From: Petaurus breviceps papuanus
Taxonomy: Eukaryota; Chordata; Mammalia; Diprotodontia; Petauridae
Length of the DNA: 64,000 bases
Direction of reading: 5' to 3'
Assembly: GCA_028583685.1 (NCBI GenBank)
Contig: JAMXIF010001119.1
Span: 1-64,000, forward strand
Of the stretch, positions 1-10,979 are shown piece after piece (position 1 is the stretch's first letter; the number at the start of each line of letters is the position of its first letter). The notes beneath the pieces were generated by a model, which saw only the letters and a program-made list of their open reading frames with translations, did no database searches and was not told the origin of the DNA. The position numbers were made by a program, and so were the translations under genes.

Positions 1-92
1 CTTCCTTCCTTCCTTCCTTCCTTCCTTCCTTCCTTCCTTCTTTCCTTCCTTCCTCCCTCCCTCCCTCCCTCCCTCCCTCCCTTCTTTCCTTC
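1..92. repeat. (CTTC)n / (CCTC)n simple repeat
   Basis: Nearly pure tetranucleotide pyrimidine repeat that changes from CTTC to CCTC units and back. It begins at or before the window edge. Confidence 0.97.
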
Positions 93-879
93 CTCTCAGT
101 GTGGTTTACTTTGAAAATTCTAATTAGCGTGCCAAACATCATTAGATGCTCAGTAAAGGAATAAACACATGATAATGATGATAAGATTTTAAGGAAAACC
201 TGAACACATACAAAATCAAAATTAGGCTTTTTTTTTAAGGCAAGAGATGAAACGCTCTTTGCCTTCTCTTTGTTGTCCTTTATAATCATCCTGTTCACCC
301 CGAGAAGAGGTCTGATCCCTTCTCCTTCCTTCTCCCCCTCCTCCCCAGTATAACTAAGGGAGTTATGCCCTTCTCTCTATTGTTTTTCTTAACTTCTCTT
401 TGCAGACCCAGTTCTTTTAGAACTGTAGCACTTCTGAAGTCATGCTGTTTTATTTGTCCTCTTTCCTATCTTTGTGTTTGTCTTTGGAACATATTAAATC
501 TAAGTGGGTCGATGAGTTTGCAGTCTGAAGCATAGAACAGAGAAAAACTAATTATGCCGCTCATATAACCAACCAGCCGCTTTCTCTCACTTTATTTAGC
601 TGGGATTTTAACCATTGAACTAATCACAATATAATTGGATATACAAATATTTTACCTCAGTTTCACATTTCTAAACACATAGTTTTTAATGATGATAGTG
701 ATTTAAAAAAATACATCCAGATCACATGGATTCGAGATTTAATGTATTGGAAATATTGACTATTAGGTAAACCATAAAAGAAGGATAAATCACCCTGCAT
801 TTAAGGAACATCTGTTGGACTTCCAAAGCTTTTAACTCCAGGTAGTTGAGTCATAGAGGTGGTATGATAAAAATAGTAA

Positions 880-1105
880 AAATGATAGCTAGACTTTATA
901 TAGCTTCACAGATATAATCTCATTATATCCTCTCAACACCCTGGGGAGTTTGGTACTATTATTATCATTTTGCAGATGATAAAATTGAGGCAAAACAATT
1001 TTAGGTGACTTGCCTATTGTCACACAGCTAATAAATGTCAGAGACTAGAACTGGATTCAGATATTTCTGGCTCCAGATCTAGAGCTCTATCTACTGCACT
1101 ATTTA
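880..1105 (-). repeat. MIR-type SINE, antisense
   Basis: Shows the reverse-complement MIR signature: a 'cattttgcagatgataaaattgagg' like core, then 'gtcacacagctaataa' and 'gctctatctactgcac'. It is diverged and therefore old. Confidence 0.75.
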
Positions 1106-1391
1106 TCTGCTTTTATCTAGGTATTTGGGATCAGGACTAAGCAAAGTTATGCTTTAGGAGTGGTGAGGGCAGATGATTGTCCCCCAAGCTTTGTATAGTC
1201 CGGGCAAAATCCTTATCTCCTATTTCTCCCCAACCACCAACCCACTTCCCCAATCAGGAAGATCTCTTCTTGTTGCTTGCATGTGTCATTCTCATTCCTA
1301 CTTCTAGGTCTTCTTTCATGCTGTTGCCTCCATCTGGATTGTTGCAGTGTAGTATTGGTGACATCATAGAAGCTCAATTTAGTTCAAAGGC

Positions 1392-1524
1392 AAGGCAATT
1401 GGGGTTAAGTGACTTGCCCAAGGTCACACAGCTATTAAGTGTCAAGTGTCTGAGGACAGATTTGAACTCAGGTCCTCCTAACTTCAGTGTCAGTGCTCTA
1501 TTCACTGCGCCACCTAACTGCCCC
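1392..1524 (-). repeat. tRNA-derived marsupial SINE, antisense
   Basis: Reads 'aattggggttaagtgacttg', then 'aaggtcacacagct', and closes with 'cactgcgccacctaactgcc', the reverse complement of the usual head. The repeat-library name (SINE1/MAR1/WSINE type) cannot be settled by eye. Confidence 0.85.
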
Positions 1525-1693
1525 TATTTAGTTCAATTCTATTTGATACCCTTGGAAATATCTAGAATGTGAGAGATATCTCTTAGTCCATTGATTACCA
1601 AAGATGTCCAGGTATATCTGCCCTTCATCTCTCATTTCTCTGTGTGCATCAGGCCTAGAGACAGACATGAGTCAAAAAAGGATGATGTCATTT

Positions 1694-1803
1694 GATAGAG
1701 AAATAATTCCAGAGAATATCTGGAAAGTGCTATCATATCACATTATCAGATAGAGAAATAATTCCAGAGAATACGTGGAAAGTGCTATTATATCACATTA
1801 TCA
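1694..1803. repeat. Two tandem 55-bp units
   Basis: Units 1,694-1,748 and 1,749-1,803 both start with 'gatagagaaataattccaga' and differ at about three positions. The later half of the unit, plus a few bases beyond it, recurs at about 7,708-7,745. Confidence 0.9.
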
Positions 1804-1834
1804 TAAGACTCTCATTATTAAAAAATAAGGTATA

Positions 1835-1930
1835 TAAGCTCCTTGAAGACAGGAACTTCTTATTTCTGTCTTTACATCCCCAGAGCCTAATATGATTCCT
1901 AGAAGGTACTTAATAAGTAATTATTAAGTT
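1835..1930 (+). repeat. L2/MIR3-type 3' end
   Basis: Has the pattern 'ctccttgaagacaggaac', 'catccccagagcc', then 'ggtacttaataagtaat', the standard tail shared by L2 and MIR3 elements. Confidence 0.7.
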
Positions 1931-2035
1931 GACTTCCCAACCAGAACCTTCAAGTAAGCTCTCCAGATCCATTTGTATTTGGTGCTTATTAGGATAATGG
2001 AGAAGCACAACAGATTTTTTTTCCAAAAGGAGTGT

Positions 2036-2190
2036 TAGAAACCATTTAGTCCAACTCTTTCATGTTGCAGATGACTCAGTTAACTGAGACTCAGTGTTTC
2101 ACAGTAAGAAGCAAGTCTAGGGTCACGTAGCTGACTAATAGTAGAACTTGAACCCAGTCACTATTAATTTCCATTATGCAAGGTTGCCCT
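2036..2190 (-). repeat. MIR-like SINE remnant, antisense
   Basis: Has 'ccatttagtccaactc', 'tgcagatgactcag' and 'ggtcacgtagctgac', matching the reversed core of MIR-class marsupial SINEs. It is degraded. Confidence 0.55.
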
Positions 2191-2640
2191 TATTTCTTGA
2201 TTACTGAATCTGTACCAGAACCATACTGTAGTAGAGAAAATGACTGTCATTCTCAAAGAGTGTCTCAAGAACAGTATAGTTAGTTCTTAAGGATATTTTT
2301 TAGGCAATTCAACTAACAGTGTTGTTTACTGGAGGAAAAGAAGATTATACTATTTTCCAATAAGGCATGATCAGAGTATAGGAATTAAATTTCATTTTCA
2401 AAGTCCTTGTTTGCTTATTTGAGTAGGTGTGATCGCTGTAATGCAATATTCATGGAGTTTTGTAGTTTAATTTCTCTTTGGTCTGTTAGTAGTAAAATCC
2501 CCACTGGCATTTCATTTAATCCACTTCCTAACTTAATGGTTATTCTGAAGCTTATTATTGAAATAATTACATAAGAATATAAAATCTGATGGTAGATTCA
2601 AATCCTCATTTACAATAATAGGATCACAATGAAGTTTCCT

Positions 2641-2655
2641 TGGCAGTACCTTCTT
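2641..2655. repeat. Target-site duplication, 3' side of the L1
   Basis: Copy of tggcagtaccttctt next to the poly(T). Its partner is at 7,667-7,681 with one mismatch. Confidence 0.8.
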
Positions 2656-3246
2656 TTTTTTTTTTTACCAATATAATTTTTTTTTGGGCATCAATGATAG
2701 ATAAGACCAAATCATATAAAGAAACACAAACAAAACAAAACTAAAAAGTCCTTCTATCTTCAACCAGACTTTACACAGGATTTAGTGAGATTACTGTCCA
2801 TTTTTGACTAGCCACACCCCTCCTAAAACCACAACCTCTCCACAAATAAAGACATATAGTTCCCTGTATTTCTTTCCTTTTTTTTGGCCTTTATTAATTT
2901 GTTTACTTTTAGTTTACAAGATTCATTACCACAATTCCCTGAGTTTCAAATTTTCTCTCATTCCCTCCCCCCCCCCCCCATGGCGGCATACAATCAAGTA
3001 TAGTATCTGCAAATACTTTCACATTAGGCATTAGTCAGGTTATAAAGAAGGATTGTAACAGATGGAATGAAGAATGGGAAAGAGGAAACAAAACAAGAAA
3101 ATGAAAAAGGGCAGGAACTTTGCTTCAATCTGGGTTCAATCTCATTTCTTTCTCTGGATGTAAACATCTCTCTCCATCATGAGTCTTTTGGGTCTGACTT
3201 ATGACTCTGGATTGCTGAGAAGAGTCCAGTTTATCAAAGTTGGTCG

Positions 3247-5640
3247 TCACACATACGTTGTGTATGTAATTGTGCGCAAATTCCTCCTGGCTCTACTCTT
3301 CTCACTGAGCATCAGTTCATATAAGCCTCTGCAGGTAAATATGAAGTCCATCTGCTCCTTGTTTCTTATTGCACAATAGTATTCCATAACATGCATATAC
3401 CACAACTTGTTCAGCCATTCTCCAATTGATGGGCACCCCCTTAATTTCCAATTCTTTGCTACCACAAAAAGAGCTGCTATAAATATTTTTGTACATATGG
3501 ATCTTTTCCCCACTTCTATGATCTCTTAGGGATACAGCCCTAGAAATGGTATTGCTGGGTCAAAGGGTATGAAATTATTTATAGCCCTTTGGGCATAATT
3601 CCAGATTGCTTTCCAGAATGGTTGGATCAGTTCACAACTCCACCAGCAATACATTAGTGTTCCAATTTGTCCACATCCTCTCCAGCATTTGTCATTTTCC
3701 TGTTTTGTCATCCTAGCCAATCTGACTGGTGAGATGTGGTACCTCAGAGTTGTTTTGATTTGCATTTCTCTAATCAATAGTGATTTAGAGCATTTTTTCA
3801 TATGCTTATAAATATCTTTAATTTCTTCCTCTGTAAACTGCCTGTTCATATCCTTTGTACATTTATCTATTGGGGAATGGCTTGTATTCTTATAGATTTG
3901 ACTCAATTCTCTTTATCAGTGACATAGGTTATAAAATTTTTTCCCCAATTTTCCACTTCCCTCTTAATCCTGATTACATTGGCTTTGTTTGTACAGAAGC
4001 TTTTCAATTTAATGTAATCAAAATTATCCATATTGCATTTTATAACACCCTCTAATTTTTGTTTGGTCATAAAGTCTTCCCCTCTCCACAAATCTGATAG
4101 GTAAACTATTCCTTGCTTTCCCAGATTGCTTAGAGTATCAGCCTTTATACCTAGATCATGCAACCATTTAGACTTAATTTTAGTATATGGTATTAGATAA
4201 TGGTCTATACCCAGTTTCTGCCATACTATATTCCAGTTTTCCCAGCAGTTTTTGTCAAATAGTGAGTTCTTATCCCCAAAACTGGGGTCTTTGGGTTTAT
4301 CAAACAGTAGATGACTATAGTCATTGACTGCTGAGTCTCATGTATGCAATCTATTCCATTGATCCACTACTCTGTTCCTCAGCCAGTACCAATTAGTTTT
4401 GAGGACTGCTGCTTTATAGTACAGATTAAAGTCTGGTATAGCTAGTCCACCATCTCTAGCATTTCTTTTCATTAATTCCCTTGATATTCTGGACCTTTTG
4501 TTCTTCCACATGAATTTTGTTACTATTTTTTTCTAGCTCTATAAGGTAGTTTTTTGGTAAACTGATTGGTACAGCACTAAATATATCATTTAATTTAGGT
4601 AAAATTGTCATTTTTATTATATTAGCTCGACCCAGCCACAAGCAATTGATGTCTTTCCAATTAGTTAGATCCAACTTTATTTGTGTGAAAAGTGTTTTGT
4701 AGTTGTGTTCATATAGGTCTTGGGTTTGTTTTGGAAGCTAGATGCCCAAATATTTTATAATGCCTACAGTAACTTTAAATGGGTTTTCTTTTTCTATCTC
4801 TTGCTGTTGAATTTCATTAGAAATATACAGGAATGCAGAGGATTTATGTGGGTTTATTTTATATCCTGCAATTTTGCCAAATTTATTTATTGTCTCAAGT
4901 AGTTTTTTACTTGATTCTCTAGGATTATCTAAGTATATCATCTGCAAAGAGTGATAGCTTGGTCTCTTTGCCTAATTTGATTCCTTTGATCTGAGAATGA
5001 TGCATGTATCATTTCTGCCTTTCTGCACTGAATTGTGAGGTTTTTATGTCCTAGTACATGGTCAATTTTTGTGTATGTTCCATGTACCACTGAGAAGAAG
5101 GTATATTCCTTTTTATCCCCATTCAGTTTTCTCCTGAGATCTGTCATACCTACCCTCTCTAAAATTCTATTCACCTCCTTAACTTATTTCTTGTTTAGTT
5201 TGAGGTTGGATTTATCAAGTTCAGAGAGGGGAGATTAAGGTCTCCCACTAGTATAGTTTTGCTATCTATTTCTTCTTCTAATTCCCTTACCTTCTCCTCT
5301 AGGAATTTGGATGCTATACCACTTGGTGCATAAATGTTAAATAATAATATTGCTTCATTCTTGATGGTGCCTTTTAGAAGGATATAGTTTCCTTCCTTAT
5401 ATCTTTTAATTAGATCTATTTTTGCTTTTGCTTTATCTGAGATAAGGATTGCTACCCCTGATTATTTTACTTTAACTGAGGCATGATATATTTTACTCTA
5501 GCCTTTTACCTTTACCCTGTGTGTATCCCTCTGTTTCAGATGTGTTTCTTGTAAACAGCATATTGTAGGATTATGATTTCTAATCTATTCTGCTATCCGT
5601 CTCCGTTTTATGGGAGAGTTCATTCCATTCACATTCACAG
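3247..5640 (-). pseudogene. L1 ORF2 remnant (endonuclease and partial reverse transcriptase)
   Basis: In sense order there is an AP-like endonuclease with 'LQETHL' (about 5,540), 'NIYAPSG' and a 'TKIDHVLGHK' block (about 5,050), all recognisable from L1 endonuclease. The sequence then jumps to 'LFADDM', which in L1 sits hundreds of residues later, followed by the RT thumb region and C-terminus ('MEYYCAIRNKEQMDF'). In the living family ORF2 nicks target DNA and copies its RNA at the nick. Here the fingers and part of the palm of RT are deleted and several frame breaks occur, so no working protein is possible. Confidence 0.88.
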
Positions 5641-6410
5641 TTATGATTATTATCTTTTTCTTTCCCTCCATCCTATTCCCTCCCCTGTTAATGCTTATAT
5701 TTTTTCTCCCCTTCTCCCTTCCCCTTCTTAATAGTTTTCCTTTTGACCACCGCCTCCCTCAGTATTCCCTTATCAGCCCCCCTCCCTTTTCCTCCCCTCC
5801 CCCCTTACTTCTTCCCTCTCTACTAACCACCCCCCTCTTTCGTAGCCCTTTCCACCTCCTATTGCCTGTAGGATATTTTTATACTTAATGAAGTATGTTA
5901 TTTCTTCTTCTCACCAAGAGTGACAGGAACAAATATCATGTGAAGCTCCTCTCCCTCCGCTCTTTCCCTCTAGTATGATATGTTTTTCATCTCTTCTCCA
6001 TAGAGTCCTGTGCTTAACTGGTTGTTATTCTCTCCTTGCACCAGACCCAGTGAGGGAAAAGCTCATATAATACTCATCTCCCTCTCTTCTTTTCCTCTGT
6101 TATAGTGTTTTTATGCCACTTTGTTTGGCATAATTAACCCTTTTCCACTTCATTCCTCTTCTTCCATCGCAGTCCCTTTGTAGCCCTTAATAAGATTTTT
6201 TTAATCGTCATTTTGTGTAATTTATACTCATACCCTCTACTTGTCTATAAACAGTTTGCTCTTATTAAATAACAGGGTGTGTGTGTTTTTGTGTTTTCCT
6301 TGTTTACCTTTCTATGTCACTCTTGCATCTCGTAATTGGAGGTTGAATTTTTCATTGAGCTCTGGCTTTTTCATCAGGAAGGTCTGGAAATGTGTTATAT
6401 TGTTGAATGA

Positions 6411-7279
6411 CTATCTCTTTGCCTGGAAGAATATGCTCAGTCTCACTGGGTAGGTGATCCTTGGTTGTAACCTGAGCTCTTTTGCCTTGCAGAAAATTGA
6501 ATTCCACTGCCTCCAATCTTTCAGTGTAGAGGCTGCCAAATCCTGTGCAATCCTCACTGTGGTTCCTTGATATTTGAATTGTTTCTTTCTGGCCACTTGA
6601 AGTAGTTTCTCTTTTACCTGGTAGTTCTTGAGTTTGGCCACAACATTTCGAGGACTTTTCAATTTGGGATCTCTTCCAGCAGGTGTCCGGTGGATTCTCT
6701 TGATTTCTGTTTTACCCTCAGGTTCTAGTATCTCAGGGCAGTTTTCCTTAATGAGCTCTTGGAGAATGTTGTCCAGGCTCATTTTTCATCATAATTTTCT
6801 TGTAGGCCTATGAATCTCAGGTTATCTCTCCTGGATCTGTTTTCCATTGAGATATTTTACCAATTTTTCTAATTTTTCATTTTTGTTGTTTTGTTTGACT
6901 AATTCTTGGTTCCTCATAGTTATTTGTTTCAATTTGGTTGATTCTGGTTTTTAGCAAATCATTTTCCTTGGTTAGTTTTTTGGAGCTCCTTTTCCATATT
7001 ATACACTTTTATTTTTAAGGAGCTGTTTTCTTCATTATAATGTTTTTCTAATTTTGCAATTTTGATTTTAAAAGAATTATTCATTTTGTCTTCTATCTCT
7101 CTCATTTGGTTTTCAAAGTTCCTTTTGAGATCATCTAGGAGAGCTTTCTGTGCTTGGGACCTGGTCCCTGTTGATGTGTGAGCTGTGGGTGTGGAGTCCA
7201 CATTGTCTCCCTCTGAGTTTGGTTCCTCCCTCTGAGGATAGTAGGACTCCAGAGTCTTTGTAGTCTGTTTTCTACCCAT
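6411..7279 (-). pseudogene. L1 ORF1 remnant
   Basis: The N-terminal part (6,959-7,279) begins 'MGRKQTTKTLESYYPQ' and runs into a coiled coil. The C-terminal part (6,411-6,782) carries the RRM end and the C-terminal domain with 'LLQVARKKQFKYQGTTVRI'. L1 ORF1 is a trimeric RNA-binding chaperone. The stretch between, 6,783-6,958, has lost the frame. It is homologous to the ORF1 at 16,429-17,391. Confidence 0.88.
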
Positions 7280-7666
7280 TTTGAGGCAGGGCCCTAGCCA
7301 TGCCCTTCCTCTAGGGTTCCCAAGCCTTTACTCTAGAGGGTTTTGCCCTGGGGCAATAGTAACTATGTTTTCAGGGTCAGAGTTGGGGGCTGGAGCAGGC
7401 TGGGTTCACTCTGCCCTCCTGGTCCTTGGAGGTCCTAATAGGGGCTTTTAAAAAAATTTTTGGGCTATGGAGTGGTAGTCCCAGGAGTATTTGCTGTCCT
7501 GGACAGGGGCCCTGCATTTGGTTCTTACCTTGCTCTTTCCAGTCCTAGCCCTTTGGTAAAAGGCCTGGTAGTGGCCCTTGTGGTTGGTGGGACGACTTGC
7601 CCCCCTTGTTGATCAGGCCCCCTACTGGCCTACCCTGGGCCATCGCTTCCCGGCTTGCCCCTGTGC

Positions 7667-7681
7667 TGGCAGTCCCTTCTT
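7667..7681. repeat. Target-site duplication, 5' side of the L1
   Basis: tggcagtcccttctt, the partner of 2,641-2,655. It marks the right edge of the L1. Confidence 0.8.
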
Positions 7682-7689
7682 GTAAGGTT

Positions 7690-7850
7690 GTTAAAAGGAA
7701 GGAAACCTGGAAAGTGTTATCCTATCACATTATCATAAGACTCTTGTTACTCTTATTAAGACTCACTTACCCTTACTAGTCCTTTTAATAAATACTAGTA
7801 GACATATCTGAGACCTCTTCTGAATCCGTGACTCAACTGAATAGAAAAAA
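7690..7850 (+). repeat. Unclassified repeat related to 1,776-1,820
   Basis: Shares 'cacattatcataagactc' and its flanks with the right-hand unit at 1,749-1,820. An 'aataaa' follows at about 7,789. It could be a terminal-repeat fragment of an old element, but the family is not recognised. Confidence 0.45.
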
Positions 7851-7855
7851 AAAAT

Positions 7856-7960
7856 TACTACTTGCCTATTATATGCTAGGTACTGGGTTAGGTACAAGGT
7901 TTACATAAGACAGTTCTTACCTTCATGGAGCTTATATTCTAGTTGACTTGAATCTCTGGA
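7856..7960 (+). repeat. MIR3/THER-type SINE 5' part
   Basis: Reads 'ttgcctattatatgctaggt', then 'ttcatggagcttatattcta', the usual 'tactatgtgccaggcact ... aaggagcttacattct' pattern. Confidence 0.65.
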
Positions 7961-7999
7961 TCAAAGCAAAAAATTACAAAGGAATGGTGTGGCTGGATC

Positions 8000-8175
8000 T
8001 GACCTGATCACAAATGCCATTTCATCTATTTTTACATTCATCTTTCCTCTGCCACTAACTCACTGTGTGACCTTAGGCAAAAAGCTTTTAGTCCTAGCTT
8101 CCTCTTCTATGGAATGAAGGGGTTAAACATGATGATCTTGAGGCCCCTCCAAGATCTAACATTCTGTGACTTTAT
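8000..8175 (+). repeat. MIR SINE
   Basis: Has 'cactaactcactgtgtgacc', 'ttaggcaaaaag' and a closing 'ccaagatctaacattctgtg'. Confidence 0.7.
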
Positions 8176-8239
8176 GACATGAAAGAATTAGATCATAATA
8201 TGAAATTCTATGTCAGAATCAGTGGCGGTAACACTGGGT

Positions 8240-8600
8240 TCTTTAAGGGTTCATAATAGGACTTGTTGAATAAATGAATGAGTGACTGGAGAGATGAAGA
8301 GGTCTCAGAAGACTTCTGAGAGGAGGTGGGATTGGAGCCATGCTTTGAAGGATGAATTAGTTTTGGATAACTGGAGAGGAGCAGAAAGAACATTTCAGGC
8401 TAGTGTCATGGTGTGAACAAAGGCTAGATTTAGCAAAGGACAAGGAAGCAAGCTAGTTAGAACAGAGAATTCGTATTGGAGGCTAGTAGGAGATAAGTTT
8501 GGGTAGGTAGGTAGGATGGGAGCATATTGTGAAGTCTCTGAAAACAGTCAGAAAAAATGGATATGGTGTAAAAAGAAATAGGATAATTTTGTGGGTTTTG
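8240..8600 (+). repeat. Ancient mammalian dispersed repeat, name unknown
   Basis: Reads 'ggaggtgggattggagccat', 'gctttgaaggatgaattag', 'gaacaaaggctagatt', then 'ggaggctagtaggagataag'. Related text occurs at 45,360-45,460, 45,815-45,930 and 58,600-58,950, so it is a dispersed family. I do not recall its library name with confidence. Confidence 0.55.
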
Positions 8601-8790
8601 AAACAAGCAAGATAATAGAAACAATAACACAAAGAAGCTAACAATAGGTTTATTTTGAGTTTGTGTTATTGTATTTTCAGCCAATGGAGAATATGTCTTT
8701 CATTATCATCTGTCCTGCAAGTAACTTAAATATCTTTGTTATTACTCAGTTTCTTCCTTTTTCTTTCTTTTTTTTAGACTTAAAAATAAC

Positions 8791-9112
8791 TGTCACGATT
8801 GAATTTATAATAACTGAGGAAACAAAGTTTGAGCTATATCATTGACTTGCAAGGCAAGCAGTTACAGAACAAAGGACTCTGAATACAGATTTTGTACAGA
8901 TTTTTATATATTAAAAGAAAACAATAAACAGGATACAAAACAGAATATAGAATTATTTAATCTGATTTCTTATTTGAGGAAAAATTAAGGATTTTCCGAG
9001 TTGAGAGGGGGAGAGGAGAGTGAGTAGATGAAATTCCTTGAAATCAGGTGATTTACAAGAAAACAACAAAATGGTGGTTGTTCACAAAATGGAGTCAGTT
9101 TGGTTCTCACAA
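8791..9112 (-). repeat. 3' LTR of the ERV
   Basis: Aligns over its whole length with 25,056-25,376. Both share 'aaaacaataaacaggata' and 'ccttgaaatcaggtgattta'-like blocks. This copy lacks about 30 bases present in the right LTR. Confidence 0.85.
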
Positions 9113-9286
9113 TTCTCTACTTTGATTCTTGGGGGGAAGTGGGGGGAGAATCATCCCCTATTTCCCATGGATCACTATCAGTCAAATTTATAAGGTTTTT
9201 TTATATGCCTGTTTTCAGCATCACAAACCAAGAAAAGTCCTTTCACATAACCTAACAACTAATACAGAACCTAAGCATAATTGTTG

Positions 9287-9530
9287 TTGTTACATAGATT
9301 TTTCAGTTGTGTACAACTTTTCATGACCCCATTTTGTTTTTTTTTGACAAAGATACTGGAGTGGTTTGCCATTTCATTCTCCACCTCATTATACATGTAA
9401 GGAAACTGAGGCAAACAGAGTTTAATGACTTGCCCAGGATCATATAGCTGGTAAGTGTATGAAACCAAATTTGAACTCAGGTGTTCCTAATTCCAGGCCT
9501 AGTGCTCTAACCACTGTACCACCTAGCCCT
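9287..9530 (-). repeat. tRNA-derived marsupial SINE (long form), antisense
   Basis: Has 'gatactggagtggtttgcca', 'gaaactgaggcaaacagag', then 'ccactgtaccacctag'. It lies between the ERV 3' LTR and the envelope remnant, so it arrived after the ERV. Confidence 0.88.
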
Positions 9531-9539
9531 TTCAGCACA

Positions 9540-10130
9540 ATAATAAAGTACAAAGGGAAGAGAGTCCATTTACCTATAATAGCTAATATGCTGTTTCTTG
9601 CAACCAAGTGGATCAGGAGGAAGGATTCCACCAGGGGTCACAGGGCAATTGTTTCTGCTATAACCTGTTGAATTTTATGAAGATTTGTCACAATTCCCCT
9701 TGATTGCTTAATGTAGGAACAAGCTTGGTTGATCATAGCACAGAGCCCTTCCTGTGAAGCCATAATAAGGTCTAAGACCATACAATTTTGTAAGATCATT
9801 TGTGCTAAAGAATCTACCTTGATTTGGAGGGAGGAGATAGACTCACTTGTGATCTGTGTGAGTTTCTCAATTTCAAGTGAGAGGTTTCTAGCAAACTACT
9901 TGTAGCACCAATGCAATATTTACAGTGCCCATGATCACGATGAAGACTGTGACTATAAGCATTGCATGTCGTTCAATTGCAAAATATACCAAACTCTCCA
10001 GATAGAGGACAGAACTGAAGCATTTACTTAAACAGCAGAAAACTGAATCCCCAAACCAGTAAGCCAATTCCATCATAGTACCAAAGATATTCAGAAGCCA
10101 TAATAATGCTGAGAGCCACAGCATTTTTTA
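9540..10130 (-). pseudogene. ERV envelope remnant, transmembrane subunit
   Basis: Translation of the minus strand shows a hydrophobic segment followed by a heptad-rich stretch and a cysteine-bearing block of the kind that follows the fusion peptide in gammaretroviral transmembrane subunits. It sits just upstream of the 3' LTR in sense order, as expected for env. It is broken fossil sequence. Confidence 0.7.
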
Positions 10131-10228
10131 GCCTTCCCACAAACAAATACAAGATCAATATTTACTCACAAACCTCTCTATCTCCTTAATGAGTGTCCTC
10201 TCTTCCCCACTGTCTGGTTAGCTCTGAC

Positions 10229-10440
10229 CAGCTTCCTGTCGGCGCTTCCTTTCAGCAAACTCCTTCCACTACAGGTTCCATGTGACTACATTCGGCCTAT
10301 CAGGAGGCAGAGTTTATCTTCAAAGCAGGGAAGCTTCCTGTGGGCTTTGCTACACCTTCAGCAAATTCCCTCCATCACAGGCTCCGTGTGATTACATTCT
10401 GCCTATCAGGGGGCAGAGTTTACTTTCAAAGCAGGGGAAG
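10229..10440. repeat. Tandem duplication of about 100 bp inside the ERV
   Basis: Two adjacent units (about 10,229-10,328 and 10,331-10,436) share 'cttcctgt', 'ttcagcaaa', 'gcctatcagg', 'ggcagagttta' and 'cttcaaagcaggg' in the same order. Confidence 0.85.
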
Positions 10441-10562
10441 TCTTCACACTTACCGCTAGGTCTATTAAGGGTCAGGGAAGATCTTCAGGTTTCCATTCTC
10501 ATTACACTGCTCTAATGTTGCAACCCCACAAATGAAAACAGGATGAGAGGATCTTTGTTACT

Positions 10563-10574
10563 AGCCCGTATTCT
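10563..10574. repeat. Target-site duplication of the L1 inside the ERV (left)
   Basis: agcccgtattct. It matches agtccatattct at 19,037-19,048 in 10 of 12 positions. Confidence 0.65.
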
Positions 10575-10979
10575 ATTTTTAAATGATATTTTAATTTTTC
10601 CAATTACATGCAAAAATAATTTCTAACATTCTTTAATTTTCTCCCTTCTCCCCCTCTCCCCTCCATGAGATAGCAAGCAATTTGATATAGATTATACATA
10701 TGCAACCATGCAAAACATTTCCATATTAGTCACGTTGTGAAAGAAAGCATAGACAAAACTCCCCACAAAAATAAAGTGAAAAATAGTATATTTTGATTTG
10801 CAGTCAGACTCTACCAGTTCTTTCTCTGGATATAAGTAACATTTTTAATCATGAGTCCTTTGAAATTTTCTTGGATTGTATTGCTGTGAAGAGATAAATC
10901 ATTCATAGTTGACCATCTTACAATATTGCTTTTACTGTGCACAATGTTCTCTTGGTTCTATTCACTTCACTTTGCATCA

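Larger units (their letters stand above)
2656..7666 (-). mobile_element. L1 LINE, nearly complete, with internal ORF2 deletion
   Basis: The sense strand runs right to left: part of a 5' UTR (about 7,280-7,666), ORF1 (about 6,411-7,279), a purine-rich spacer (about 5,640-6,230 or slightly beyond), ORF2 (about 3,247-5,640), a 3' UTR and a poly(A) tail seen as poly(T) at 2,654-2,666. Near-identical direct repeats, tggcagNccttctt at 2,641-2,655 and 7,667-7,681 (one mismatch), look like the target-site duplication and fix the ends. The 5' end is cut within the 5' UTR. The end of the endonuclease domain is fused to sequence just before the reverse transcriptase FADD motif, so roughly 1 kb of ORF2 is missing. 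The copy also has stops and frameshifts and is dead. Confidence 0.93.

Noticed and set aside
5610-5888. Proline- and serine-rich open frame
   Set aside because: It arises from the pyrimidine-rich complement of the L1 inter-ORF spacer.
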